Below, piece after piece: positions 50,419 through 62,647 of a stretch of 64,000 bases of DNA (within the stretch, counting starts at the first letter, position 1; the number at the start of each line of letters is the position of its first letter). The translations under genes were made by a program, and so were the position numbers. A model generated the notes under the pieces. It was not told the origin of the DNA and did not search any database. It saw only the letters and a list, made by a program, of their open reading frames with translations. Origin of the DNA: Arabidopsis thaliana (lineage: Eukaryota; Streptophyta; Magnoliopsida; Brassicales; Brassicaceae). The DNA is taken from positions 19,257,443 through 19,321,442 of the forward strand of contig NC_003071.7 of assembly GCF_000001735.4 (NCBI RefSeq). The letters are read 5' to 3'.

Positions 50419-51427
50419 ATGGGAAGAGGGAGAAGTTCATCGTCTTCTTCAATAGAGAGTAGCAGCAAGAGCAACCCATTCGGTGCTTCGTCAAGTACTC
50501 GAAACCTAAGCACGGACCTGAGACTCGGACTCAGCTTCGGGACATCCTCAGGGACTCAATATTTCAACGGTGGCTATGGGTACTCCGTTGCAGCTCCGGC
50601 GGTAGAGGATGCGGAATATGTGGCGGCTGTGGAGGAGGAAGAAGAGAATGAGTGTAACAGTGTAGGGAGCTTTTACGTGAAAGTGAACATGGAAGGAGTT
50701 CCAATTGGAAGAAAGATCGATCTAATGTCTCTTAATGGCTACCGCGACTTGATCAGAACCCTTGATTTCATGTTCAACGCATCCATTCTCTGTAAGTTTC
50801 TATGTATACATAATGTCATATCAGAATGATTTATATGTCTTAGAGGTAGCAAATTTCTAACGATATTTTTTTCTTTCTTATAAGTCCGTTTTGATTTTTT
50901 TTTTTTTTTTACGGAATGAAAAAATACTTCCGCTCATTACTATTCTTTTGTTTGAAGGTTAATATCGCCGTAATAATCGCCCATCACTATTTCATAGGTT
51001 GTTTGTTTGTTTGTCAAAAAAAAAATCTGGATAACGTTATATGTCAGAGTTATTATTCCGTAGGTAGAGTTTATATATTGCGCAGTGTGTAAGTACTGTG
51101 TAATGGGTAAATTGTAAAAATGATGAAAACTGATGGGAATTGAAAAAATGGAAATATATAGGGGCTGAAGAAGAAGACATGTGCAATGAGAAGAGTCACG
51201 TGCTAACGTACGCAGATAAGGAAGGTGACTGGATGATGGTTGGAGATGTTCCTTGGGAGTAAGCACTCTTTTCATCCTTTTTTGTATAATTAGATTGTTA
51301 ATTATGCAGAAAATTAACTATATGATCATCCTTATATATATTTTTAATTTGTGGGTTGATTTTTTGCAGGATGTTCTTGTCTACTGTGAGAAGACTGAAG
51401 ATTTCAAGAGCTAATTACCACTACTGA
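50419..51427 (+). CDS. IAA20: Aux/IAA protein IAA20 (degron-less)
   Basis: Three exons: 50419-50791, 51162-51258 and 51370-51427, giving 175 residues. Domain I is present as DLRLGL at residues 33-38, an EAR-type repression motif that recruits TOPLESS. Domain II, the GWPPV degron recognised by TIR1/AFB, is absent: nothing like it lies between the EAR motif and domain III. Domains III and IV (PB1-like) are present, starting [19 protein letters not shown] and ending near [11 protein letters not shown]20, with IAA30 and IAA31, is therefore a long-lived repressor of auxin response in the nucleus. The introns fall inside the PB1 region. The TGTCTC element upstream and the GA-rich leader are possible control sites. 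Confidence 0.95.
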
Positions 51428-52565
51428 TATATAAGTCTACGTACTTGTTGTGTTTAAATCGAAGTAATGCCAAGAAAAAAGTTTTTGCCTGATGTAAATC
51501 AATGGTCGGATATTTATAATATTATTTTCATTTTTCTTTTGTGATAGATAGTACATAAATCTTGAACTCACTCTGATTATTCTCGGTAGTACACAAAAAA
51601 ATAGTAAAAAAAGGAAAAAACAATTATCCGATCGACAATCATGTTTCAGTGCATTAAACCAGTCAGACCATTGGTCATTGGATATTTGAATTTATATAAT
51701 TAGTTGAATGCTTTTATAAATAAAATTATAGGATGTACTTTCTTTTGTTTGTCAAATAGGATGTAGTCCAGTTTCAGAAAATACTAGTAGTCAAGAAAAC
51801 CAAGCGACAAATTAATGTCGAGAGACAACTTCTAAATTTTCGAAGAATTTTTGGATTTGATTATCGATTTGACCACAATGTACATTTGATATATACAAGG
51901 AAGGAGGCAGGGGAAACAACAAATTCCCACCTGATATTTCCTACTTTGTGTTTTGGAAATAAATGGGCCTTCTCCTTTGATTAAGCCCAAGTTCGATCCC
52001 ATCTATAAATAATGCAACTTAAAACTCACAAAAGTATTCGGCTTACGCAAAATATAGGGTTTCTGTTTATTCCAATCATAGCTTCCGGATCAAGCAAAAC
52101 AGAGACCGAGACGGAGCAAATCGCTTCTACGGAGGGCCCCATTGATACGACGAACACTGATGAATCTACAGTCTCTTCCTCTCTGAACAATGACAAAAGT
52201 CCGACTACAATCCGGAGGAAGATAATTCCGGCGATAGCAACGAAGAAGAAGACGAAAACGAAAGCGACGAAGATAGCGTAGTGGACTATGGAGATTCAAA
52301 GCGATCAACCGGAATGGGGAGTGGATAGCTACGATTATGTATACATAGAAACTATCCAAAACTATCAACTTGGCTTAATGAAAATGATAGTTTTGGATAT
52401 TCTTGTTTTGAACACCCAATCTCAAATGGTATAATACATTACAGTACCCTCAATAATATAATAAGAACCAAAAAATTACCCAAAATAGAAATTCACAACA
52501 ATAATAAATATAACGGGGCATAATTGACATAAAATAAAAATAAAGGGACAAAAAGATAATTAAGA
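51428..52565. other. Intergenic between IAA20 and ABCB4 3' ends
   Basis: Converging genes. The left half is AT-rich and empty. The right half has GC-richer sequence from about 52,080 to 52,330 preceded by a TATA-like TATAAATA at 52,003-52,010, and an open frame starting at 52,012 (listed separately). Confidence 0.5.
52012..52281 (+). CDS. Doubtful small open frame, 89 residues
   Basis: The frame starts with ATG right after a TATA-like box and would give a hydrophilic Thr/Ser/Lys-rich protein with a basic tail (TIRRKIIPAIATKKKTKTKA). I do not recognise it. The local base composition is coding-like, and another + frame just downstream (about 52,202-52,326) reads as a very acidic stretch (EEDNSGDSNEEEDENESDED), so either frame, or a decayed gene, could explain the composition. 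The ATG is only two bases past the TATA-like sequence, which would leave no leader, so that box may be chance. No partner or regulation is visible. Confidence 0.25.
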   Translation: MQLKTHKSIRLTQNIGFLFIPIIASGSSKTETETEQIASTEGPIDTTNTDESTVSSSLNNDKSPTTIRRKIIPAIATKKKTKTKATKIA

Positions 52566-55500
52566 TCAAGAAGCCGCGGTTAGATGAAGCTGAACTAACG
52601 AAGCATAAACTCCGTCTTTGATATTGATCAACGTGTCGTGCTTTCCTTTCTCAACGATGACGCCGTTCTTAACGACGGCAATTACGTCAGCATTCTTAAT
52701 CGTCGATAACCGGTGAGCTACCACAATCGTAGTCCGGTTTACCATAACACGGTCTAGCGCGTCCTGAACCACACGCTCAGACTCAGCGTCAAGAGCACTC
52801 GTGGCTTCGTCGAGCAGCAACACCTTTGGATCTTTGACGATGGCTCTGGCTATAGCTACTCGTTGCTTTTGTCCGCCTGATAATTGAATTCCTCTTTCTC
52901 CCACCATCGTATCATAACCCTAAATCAGGCAAGTAATCTCCGGTTAATTTGACCCGACCCGATAACCCATTGATTTGGGAATCAGAGTAAGAACCCTAAA
53001 GGTTGAGTTTTTACCTGTTGCAGACCACTGATGAATCCATGGGCGTTTGATAATTCAGCTGAAGATACGATTTCGGATTCACTCGCGTCTCCTCCTTTGC
53101 CATAAGCAATGTTGGCTCTAATTGTCTCGTTGAACAAGATTGGTTCTTGGCTCACAAGTCCCGTTTGTTGTCTTAGCCATTTTAGTCTTAGGCTCTTGAT
53201 CTCTACACCGTCAAGAGTGATCTCACCTGAATCTGGATCGTAAAACCTCTGCAACAATGCAATCACCGTTGATTTCCCGCTACCGCTTTCTCCAACCAAA
53301 GCAACTGTCTGGAATGTGAAACAGAGAACAGAGGTTTACTCAAAAGGTTCTGCCTTTTTTGCTCAAAGAATGAAAGTTTTGAAATCCTAACCTTTCCAGC
53401 TCGAATGCTTAGACAGAGGTCTTGGAAGATTTGAACATCTGGTCTTGCTGGGTATTTGAAACTAACATGACGAAGCTCAATGTCTCCTTTAACATTATCC
53501 AACACTCTTCCTGATTCCACACTTGGGTCAATCTTTGATTCCCTGTCCATTATTGCGAAAATCGAGGCAGCAGCTACATCGGCTTTGCTGGAATCTGGAG
53601 ATAACGAACTCGATTGAGATATCGCCATTGCCGCCATTGTCAAAGCAAAGAAAACCTGCATTGTTAAACATGACAAGGGATCAAGAAACTCTCAAGGGAA
53701 GGCATTTATCATCAACATGTTGTGTGTTTTGTTTCCGTACCCTGAAAACAGAGTCGAAGGTTGTTTTGCCATCATCGACAAGGCGTGCTCCAACGTAGAA
53801 ACTGGCAGCGTAAGAAGAGAAGAGGACGAAGAAAGAGAAGCCGAAACCAATACCACTGACTATGCCTTGACGAATCCCATTCTTCATTGGACCTTCACAT
53901 TTCTTTGAGTACATGTTCATCACCTTGTCTTCTGCACAGAATGAAGCAACGGTTCTTATGCTCCCTACCGCGTCATTCGCTACTTGGCTTGCTTCCCCGT
54001 ACATTTTCTGCCAATGATTTAAAGTAACGTTAATCAAATGATTGAGAGAATCTAGTTGGTATATGTATGAAAAGTAGTAACTAGTTTACCTATCTTAGCA
54101 AAAAAAAAAAAAAAAAAAACTAGTTTACCTTTGCATCAGCGCTGAAACCTTTCATGAACTTCATATAAAGAAATCCATTGAGTGCGATAAGCGGGAGCAT
54201 CGCGAGGACCACGAAAGCTAATTGCCAACAAGCCAAAAATGCAATGATCAAACCAGCCAATATAGATGAAAGATTCTGAACTGTCTGAGCCAAAGAGTCT
54301 CCAACTAGACCACGGATTGTGGCAGCATCTGCTGATAGCCTTGCTCCTATGGTTCCACTAGAATTCTCTGGCTCGTCGAACCATCCAACTTCCATGTGAA
54401 CCACTTTCTCAAAACACATACTTCTGATCCTCTGCACTAGTTTACATCCAGCTATGGCAAAGAAGAAGGTTTGTGCTGGGTATGCAATGATGGATGCGAA
54501 ACCAAGAACCATGAATATGATTGCCCAGAAGCTTGTATCTTCTTTTAGCTTTTTAGGTGGTTGGAAAAACGCTTTGATTACGCTGGAGATTAGTATGCCA
54601 AAGATTGGAAGGATAACGCCATTTGCTGCTGCGGATATTGATCCAAGTATTAGCACCGGAATCTCTGGTTTGTTTAGAGCAGCAATTCTGAAAATGGAGA
54701 CTTTTTTTGGTTCGGTTTTTGGTTGTGTAGTATCATCCTCTTCTTGATCTTGAACGACGTTTCCGTCAATTCCTGCTGGAAAACCAAACATATTGAAAGA
54801 ATGGCGGCTGCTGTTTCCTCTGGATGATCCTCCTTTGCTTAGAGACCGGCCTAGAGACGATTTTCTCAGACTAGATTGTTTGAATGATTCAATTGATGAC
54901 ATCTTTTGCTCCTCCGCTGCATTCTCATCAGATTTCTTCTCTTCTTGTAGACGAATCAGCTGAGAATAAGCTCCTTCCGGGTCCTTTAGTAGTTCCGTGT
55001 GAGAACCTGTTCATCAAATTTTGCTATCACACATGTGTATCCATATGCAAAAAGTGAATAAGAATGTTAGGTAGTTTACCTTTCTCGACGATCTTGCCTT
55101 GGTGGATCACAGCGATCATATCCGCATTTCGCACAGTGCTTAACCGATGAGCGACCACAACAGTAGTCCGGTTAACCATAATTCTATCAAGCGCTTCTTG
55201 AACCACTCTCTCAGATTCTGCATCAAGCGCGCTTGTAGCTTCATCTAAAAGTAAGATTCTTGGATCTTTTAAGATTGCTCTAGCCACCGCGATTCTCTGT
55301 TTTTGTCCACCGGAAAGCTGAGTACCATGTTCTCCAACCATTGTATCCAAACCCTGTGGTAGCTTATCCACAAATTTAGATGCGTTTGCTAGCTCTGCAG
55401 CTGCTTTAATCTCTTCGGTTGTTGCGTCTTCTTTGCCGTACGCAATGTTATCCTTGATGCTTGCAGTGAACAAAACTGGTTCTTGACTCACAAGTCCAAT

Positions 55501-57308
55501 CTTGCTTCTAATCCATTTTAGCTGAAACTCTTTTAAGTTAATACCATCTATGAGAACGTCACCAGCTTGTGGATCGTAAAACCTCTCAATCAGACTCACA
55601 ACAGTAGATTTCCCGCTCCCACTTTGTCCAACTAAAGCCACCGTTGTACCACTCGAGATAAACAGAGAGAATCCGCGAAATATTTGCTCATCGGGTCTCG
55701 CTGGGTAAGTAAAGTAAACATCTTTGAGCTCAATATCTCCCTTAATGTCATCCAAAACTTTACCATTTGTACTATAAGAATCTATGTTAGGTCTTCTCTC
55801 AATTGTCTCAAACATCTTGTAAGCCGCGGCTTGTCCAGCTGCAAATGCGCTTAAGCAAGGCGATGTTTGACCTAACGACCTAAGGAAGGAACAAAAAGAT
55901 ATCTCAAATTAGTTTGCAGGGAAGTTAATGAACCAAAGAGGTATTGCTAATGAAAGGTACTTACATGGATCCAGTTAAAACAGCGATGATGATATTGAGA
56001 ACTTGTCCTCCTGTGTAGCCTTTATCCAATATCAACTTTCCTCCATACCATACTGCTAAAGCGTAGCTACAAAAGACTACAAGAAAGAGCGTTCCAAGAC
56101 CCAATCCAGTTGAACCACCTTCAATGACTCCTGCTTTATAAGCAGTGACAAGATGTTTATTGTAATTGCTTATCGCTTGTTTCTCTCCTGTAAATGATGC
56201 AACCTGCAAAAATGTAGATAGTAAGTCTTTGTGGTTTTGGTAATTTTGGCTAAGTAAAAGTGTATAAGTAAGCCTAATTACCGTTCTTATAGAACCAATT
56301 GTTTGCTCAACTACAGTGGCAGCTTTGGCGTAAGCAGTTTGTCCACGAGAAGCTGTTTTAGCAATGACGATAGCCAGAAGTGCACCAGCCATTACAAGTA
56401 GAGGAATTGAAGATAACATGACCAACGTTAGAAGCCATCCTCTTACGAAAGCTATCACAAAGCCTCCTACAAATGTTGCTAGAAGTTGTATAGCTTTTCC
56501 CACCTGACAAAAACGTCGTCGTTTTAACAAATAAAGTTTCAAACATTAGAACGCCATGTTGACTTTTTTTTAGTAGCTTACCTTTTCTCCCATGGCATCT
56601 TGGATTAGCACAGTGTCACCGGACATTCTTCCAACAACTTCTCCTGTATTTGTATCGATGTCGAAAAAGGCTATATCTTGTCTTAAGATTGTCTTTAGAT
56701 ACAAACTCCTTATTCTCGCTGCTTGTCTCTCTCCAGAAATCATCCAGCCAGACAATTCTGAACATTCATAGACATCAAAAAAGTTTACACTCTTTGTTTT
56801 CTTGAAATCTTTTTTCACAAAGTTTAGATCCTTCGACAGATCCAATGAACTTACGGAGAAAAGCAGCTGCGAAAGTACCGATTCCAAGCCATACAAACTT
56901 CAGAGCAACCTGTGTGAGTTAAATAAAAAAAACTAGTAAGAAAGTCAAATCTTGAAATGAATCCCAATTAAGACAAAAAACATTCGTTTGATTTACTTTG
57001 GAGACTTTGTCTGTTGTATTAGTCTGATTCTCTCCAAAAGCATCAATGAGATCTCCGAACAGTAAGGTCATAAGAGGGAAGCCAAGACCATTTCCAATAG
57101 ATCCAAGCGTCCCGAGGATCATCAAGAGGAAATCAAAGGAATCTGCAAAAGCAAAGAGCTTATAAAACGGCACCGTTTTGGTTTTCTCATGTTCCTCGTC
57201 TTTCTTCTCTGTTTTCTTCACTTCTTCTTCTTCTTCCTTGTCTCTTTTGGTCTCAGAAACCTCTTCTAGTATATTTGGATCTCCATTTAAGCCGCTCTCT
57301 GAAGCCAT
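52566..57308 (-). CDS. ABCB4: ABC transporter B4 (auxin transporter PGP4/MDR4)
   Basis: Eleven exons: 57308-56997, 56909-56855, 56757-56582, 56503-56282, 56203-55965, 55879-55080, 55006-54129, 54007-53741, 53655-53392, 53308-53015 and 52919-52566, giving 1,286 residues. It has the full TMD-NBD-TMD-NBD layout. Both nucleotide-binding domains have Walker A (GQSGSGKST from about residue 419; GESGSGKST from about 1077), LSGGQ signatures and Walker B followed by [11 protein letters not shown] charged Glu/Lys N-terminus precedes the first membrane segment, and a Ser/Arg-rich linker ([15 protein letters not shown]) joins the halves. ABCB4 is a plasma-membrane protein of root epidermis moving auxin, with uptake or export depending on concentration. 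The leader upstream contains a (CT)9 run and probably an intron. Confidence 0.96.
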
Positions 57309-60062
57309 TAGAGTTTCACAGATACCTCACGATCCTAAGCATTTAAAAGAACAGAGGAGATATGTAATAAGTTTCTAAATCTATGAGCTGATGAGATCTT
57401 CAAGAGAGAGTATATATCTAAATAGGGAACATAAAGGTCAGGCCAAGAAGGAAAAGAAACAAAGACTTTTCACCAACCATGAAAACACCCTAAAGATCTG
57501 TATATTGTTTTTTCAAGAACATGTGAAAAAATAACGAAACCTGAAGCAAGATCTGTCGTTTACAATGAGGAATAACCGAAGCTACGGCCCAGATAAGAAC
57601 ATAAAGTACAGAGTTTCCAGTATAAAAATGATTAAAGCAGAGAATATAAAAATATATATATATACCTCGAAAAGCAACAAGAAGAAAGTGATTAGGGTTT
57701 AGCGGCTTCTTGGTGTCTTGCCGTATAAACAGCAGTTGAAAAATGTGCAGAGAGCTCTCTCTCTCTCTCTCTGCTTATATATTTTTATATAATTGTAAGT
57801 GAAGTTTGGAAGGACTCATGTGAGTTTATATATGCTCTGTTTATTTCTTGACGAACAAGCTGTGACTTGTTTGAGAGAAAGAGAAAATGGATGCCATGAA
57901 ATTAATAACTACTACTTCGTAAAATTTGTGAAAAATAGTCTTTTTGTTGTTGTTGTTAGTAAAGTTAAATTGTAACCATAGCACAATTGGCGTAGTTATA
58001 AAATAGGGAATCTTGTGTATATAAAATGAATTATGCCTTTATGTTTGTAATACAATATAATACGTAAGATAACATTTTCAATATTTTATCTGCCCATTAT
58101 TGTCTAATGCTGACCAAGATGATTAATTATAGCATTAAAAAAATATAAAGAACGAATTGATCACAGCGATCGACGATTAGTCTAGCTGTTTTGTTCAACT
58201 ACAACTCTATTATTTTAACATAAAGTTTTAATACGGGAGGACCGTATGTCTGTATAATCCCGCGAATCACTCATATGTACAATATAGTTATTTTTTTTAT
58301 TTTTTTTGGTATCAGTGATAAGATATATTTGATCTCTTATTATAGCTAGTTAATTAGCCATGTTATTAGCAGCTTCCATATGTCCTTACTCCTTATCATC
58401 GTTTAAAACGATTCGTTTTATATAAAAACTCGAATTTTGTATGTACGTCTTTGTGTGTACATATACACATCAATATCTCAAAAAAAAAGGAAGAAGCTGA
58501 GTTATGATGATTTTCTTGCATCGCTTTAGTTGACTTTCTCGTTGGCATTAGTTGTGACTTGTGACTATGGATGGACAAATTGACAAGTGCTGCAAGAACC
58601 CATTCCTCACTAGTAATCTTTGTTATCATAATTGCGTTTTGCCAACGGATCGATGGGAATTATTGATGTGTTAAAACAAACGAAAAATCGAATTCCCATA
58701 AATGTATATTTCATTAGTTATTTTGTAAGTTAAGCTAAAAATATTATAAAATTATATTTTCTGGTCAGATTATATCTTTGCACTACCATTCTAGGTTGGA
58801 ACCACGTGAAGCTTATTTTACTTTACGAGCAAGAAACACGTCCGAATTTTAAATTATCGATTCAAAATAAAACAAAGAAAAGTCAAAACTACAGAGAAAG
58901 GGACCTTTCTTTCTTCCAGGGAGCCAGGGAAGGAATGGTCTCGCATTACTTCTTCTGCGCCTTTTCAGAATCAATGAATCTTATCGAACCAATAACGATT
59001 CTGACGTCATTCCTGACATATAATGATATTCCTATATTTATCACCTACCCACGTATATCTTTTGTCTATAGCAAGAATTTACTACTTGGGGAACAAGTTA
59101 TCAAATACTACTTTTCTAAGAAAAGAAAAACTACTAGTTGCAATTTTATTCCAAACATTGATGTGAGAGTGACTACACCATTAATAAATCGTGTGAGGCG
59201 CTATTCAGATTTTTCATTTTTCGATGAAGTGTGGATTTGTTTTGTCATTTTTATTGTAAGTTTTTGTTTTGGTGCACATAAATATTTAATTTCTATTAAT
59301 TTAAAATATCTGCTGAATGACACTAATTATTGGACTCATTAATTCACTCGATAGATTATTGACATTTTTTTCAGTAGGCGTAGTAGACCTTTTTCCGGGG
59401 GAAGAAAAAAAGTTTAAGCGGTTCGATTCCCACTAACCTTTTGGAGAATCGTGTCACGTGTCGAATAGACCCAAATCCTTTACCCTACATGTTTGAAACT
59501 GTATAAAATTCCCGACGTAAATAAGACGATCTTGACCCGGCCCGAGAACCCGAATCTATGGATTTTGAATTTGGAAACCCAACCTACAAATTTTTTATAT
59601 ATCCCACTGACAAAGCCGTTACTAGCCCATGGGCCTAATTACTTCAAAGAATGCTCAACTTTTGATTTTTAATAGAGAAGAAAAAGTTTGAAACTTTATC
59701 ATATATTGACTTGTCTTGTTGCTCTCTAGAGTGCAATCATACCATTGAATACATTTTAGGATTCGTTTTCAGATGGTTTAAGATATAATCACTCTGAACG
59801 CAAATGCAAATTAGAATGTATTTTGATCCAAGCATTTCTACATGTACTGCTTTGATCTGAATCGAAAAGAGCAAGTCATGGTTACTCCCTCAATAATCGC
59901 CACTAAGAAGAGTAACAGCTTCTTTGACTTTTGGAAGCATTTATCACATAGAGATTAAATCATTCACCAACTACCACTGCAGTCCACACAAAAAAAAAGC
60001 TTAAATAGATTAACCAAAAAAGCACAAGAAAACTAAATGCAGAAAGAGAGGAAAAGAGACAA
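57309..60062. other. Divergent promoter region, ABCB4 to next gene
   Basis: About 2.7 kb between two divergent genes. I see no transposon ends or RNA gene. A single open frame at 58,806-59,342 would give 178 residues, but its amino acids (many Lys, Asn, Phe, Ile, Ser) are what AT-rich non-coding DNA yields by chance. A Pro/Arg-codon-like GC-rich patch (GACCCGGCCCGAGAACCCGA) lies at 59,533-59,552. TGGGCC lies at 59,630-59,635, far upstream of the next gene. Confidence 0.5.
57755..57772. repeat. (CT)9 run upstream of ABCB4
   Basis: Perfect CT run about 450 bases before the ABCB4 start codon. On the ABCB4 strand it reads as GA, and it may lie in the leader or core promoter. Confidence 0.85.
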
Positions 60063-61810
60063 ATGAAGCAACTGGCTCCAATCTTGGCCGTGGTAAACTT
60101 GATCCTCCTGGTTCATGGAGACGAGAGATCAGCGGTTGGAGATCCTGGGATGAAGAGAGACGGTCTCAGAGTGGCATTTGAAGCTTGGAACTTCTGCAAT
60201 GAGGTTGGCTTCGAAGCTCCTCACATGGGTAGTCCTCGAGCTGCAGATTGCTTCGATTTGTCATCTAAATGCATCAAAGCATACACAGAAGACCAATCAA
60301 ACAAAACCACCAGTAAGTTTTCTTCTTCTTTCTTTCTCCTCTGTTTTCTCTGTTTCTAACTATAATTTTCGATAGGTGGATCTTCCTTGGTGCACAAGGT
60401 ATCAGACTCGGATAATGAGCTAGGGATTGGAAAGCCTAAACCAGGAATCATATCAGAATCAGCATTGCATAACCCTGACCTTTACGCGGTCGAGAAAGAA
60501 CTCTACCTAGGCTCCCTCTGTCAAGTCTCAGACAAACCAAACCCATGGAGTTTCTGGATGGTCATGCTCAAAAATGGAAACTACGACACAAAATCTGCTC
60601 TTTGCCCTAAAAACGGCAAAAAGATCCCACCTTTCAATCAACCCGGATTATTCCCCTGTTTCGGCAGCGGTTGTATGAACCAACCGACGCTGAACCACGG
60701 AAAAACCGAGCTTCAGAGAGATGGTCAAACCATGAAGGGATGGTTCAATGGTACGTACGAGCAAGGGGCAGATTTTGGAAATGGGTTGGATGGGATAAGT
60801 TATTACGAGGTTGTGTGGGAGAAGAGAGTAGGCGTTGGTGGTTGGGTATTTAAACATAAGCTTAAGACTTCAGCTAAGTACCCATGGCTTATGCTTTACC
60901 TTAGAGCTGATGCCACTAAAGGATTCTCTGGTGGATACCATTATGACACTAGAGGAATGCTCAAAACAGTAAGTAATTAACACTAACTTTAAACCTTTTT
61001 GAAAAGTTTTTTTCATTCTTGTCAAAAAGAAATTGATTGATCTTTTGTGATGAAATATTGAAATGTGTTGTGTTTTTGTATTAGCTTCCGGAGTCACCAA
61101 ACTTTAAAGTGAGACTAACACTAAATGTAAAACAAGGAGGCGGAGCCAAGAGTCAATTCTATCTTCTCGACATCGGAAGCTGCTGGAAAAACAACGGCAA
61201 GCCCTGCGACGGTGACGTAACCACCGACGTTACTCGTTACTCGGAGATGATCATAAACCCTGAAACCCCACTTTGGTGCAACCCCAAGAGTCTTCACAAC
61301 TGTCCACCGTACCACACGTTTCGGAACGGCACCAGAGTTCACCGTACGGACCACCGGAGCTTCCCTTACGAGGCTTACCACGTTTACTGTGCGCCGGGAA
61401 ACGCCGAGCATCTTGAGCTTCCGGTGGGGACTTGTGATGCTTATAGTAACCCACAAGCTCAGGAGATTCTTCAGCTTTTGCCTCACCCGGTTTGGGGTGA
61501 ATATGGATATCCTACCCGGTTGGGTGATGGTTGGGTGGGTGACCCGAGAACTTGGGATCTTGATGTTGGTGGCTTGTCCAGTAGGCTTTTCTTCTACCAG
61601 GTGATTGATTGATCAGTAAACCGGTTGGTTTTTCTGTTGTTTCTTTTGAATATTCCGGTTTTGGTTTTTGATTTGTTTATGTTGTAGGATCCCGGTACGA
61701 TTCCAGCGAGGAGGATTTGGACATCGGTGGATGTTGGCACCGAGATTTATAAAGAAGATGAAGCAATTGCAGAATGGGATCTCTCTGATTTCGATGTTCT
61801 TATTACTTGA
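60063..61810 (+). CDS. Secreted plant protein of unknown function
   Basis: Four exons: 60063-60312, 60376-60968, 61085-61600 and 61688-61810, giving 493 residues. Residues 1-19 form a signal peptide (KQLAPILAVVNLILLVHG). The mature part is rich in Cys, Trp, Gly and Tyr with conserved-looking blocks such as FPCFGSGCMNQP, GSCWKNNGKPCDGDVTTDVT and HRTDHRSFPYEAYHVYC. These suggest a disulfide-bonded extracellular fold. I believe it is a plant-specific family annotated only as a domain of unknown function; some databases carry unlikely kinase labels, and I see no kinase motif (no Gly-rich loop, HRD or DFG). A related gene probably lies in the duplicated chromosome 3 segment. No catalytic residues can be named. 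Confidence 0.87.
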
Positions 61811-61991
61811 TTTAAGTCAATTTTATAATATTTGTTTTTTTTTGTCGTCAAGTCAATTTTATAATATAAGATTCACAACTAATTTATATTCATTTGGTAC
61901 AATTATTTTATCAAAATATGCAACCAATACTGAACCAATCCAAAGTTTTTGTTTTCAAAGTAAACCAAACAAATTCCGATGTAATTGTGTA

Positions 61992-62287
61992 GTACCGGTA
62001 CTGGAAAGAGAATTGCGTACTAATATCAACCATCAAGCAAAAAAAAAAAGTGTACTTGCGATGTACTTTGGGTCCTACCACGTGGCAGCTAAATTATTTC
62101 TCTCTACCTTCCGATTTAACACACATAGTCGTAAAAACCAGAACCCTCCAGCTAATTTAGAGGGTTAGGAATACAGTTGGGAATAATGAATATACGCTTT
62201 AGCCAGATCGCAGTACAAGACTTTGCAAAACAAGGGAGTACAAATATTTCTGGTGAATTCTGGTGTAGTACATCACAAAAGGCGTAC
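61992..62287. promoter_or_regulatory. GTAC cluster (copper response elements) and G-box upstream of MIR408
   Basis: Nine GTAC tetramers lie at 61,992, 61,998, 62,017, 62,052, 62,063, 62,213, 62,238, 62,268 and 62,284. One perfect G-box, CCACGTGG, lies at 62,078-62,085. GTAC is the core site of SPL7, the copper-deficiency regulator of miR408, and the G-box suits HY5-type light control, which is also reported for this gene. A TATA-like TATTTAAA follows at 62,309-62,316 and AAACCCTAA just after it. Known regulators are established knowledge; which of the nine sites work is not visible here. Confidence 0.85.
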
Positions 62288-62404
62288 AGAAACACGATTC
62301 CAAAATCTATTTAAACCCTAAGAAATAACACAAACACAAAGGAACTAACTCAAAGGAACTGGCCAATTTCAAAGGTTAGATTGGTATTGCAATGAAAGAA
62401 GACA

Positions 62405-62535
62405 AAGCGGTAATGAGAGAGAGACAGGGAACAAGCAGAGCATGGATTGAGTTTACTAAAACATTAAACGACTCTGTTTTGTCTCTACCCATGCACTGCC
62501 TCTTCCCTGGCTCCCTCTTTTTTTCTCTATATTTC
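62405..62535 (+). ncRNA. MIR408: MIR408 precursor
   Basis: The mature miR408 sequence ATGCACTGCCTCTTCCCTGG plus C is at 62,491-62,511 on the 3' arm. The star strand, starting ACAGGGAACAAGCAGAGCAT, is at 62,424-62,445 on the 5' arm. The two arms pair with few mismatches, and the stem continues outward through GAGAGAGAGAC against GTCCCTCTTTTTTTCTC-like sequence. The loop between them is about 45 bases. Outer limits of the precursor are approximate. miR408 targets blue-copper proteins (plantacyanin, laccases) to save copper, and it is induced by copper shortage through SPL7. It sits between the secreted-protein gene and the release factor gene, with its own TATA box about 90 bases upstream of the hairpin. 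Confidence 0.96.
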
Positions 62536-62647
62536 TCTCTCTCCTTTCATTTCACAGCTTTCAATGGAATTTTATTGCTACTGCTAACGTTTGTGACAGC
62601 TGACGACAAGCTTAAGGGTTTTTGGGTTTGGTCTACCTCTCTGTCAT

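Noticed and set aside
50940-51275. 111-residue frame antisense to IAA20
   Set aside because: Lies over an IAA20 intron and exon 2; sequence is low complexity.
58806-59342. 178-residue open frame
   Set aside because: Composition is that of AT-rich non-coding DNA; no domain, signal peptide or homology that I recognise.
59418-59433. GCGGTTCGATTCCCAC resembles a tRNA T-arm with box B
   Set aside because: No acceptor stem, D-arm or anticodon arm can be built from the flanks within 90 bases, so it is not a tRNA gene.
61121-61486. 121-residue frame antisense to the secreted-protein gene
   Set aside because: Shadow of the conserved third exon on the opposite strand.
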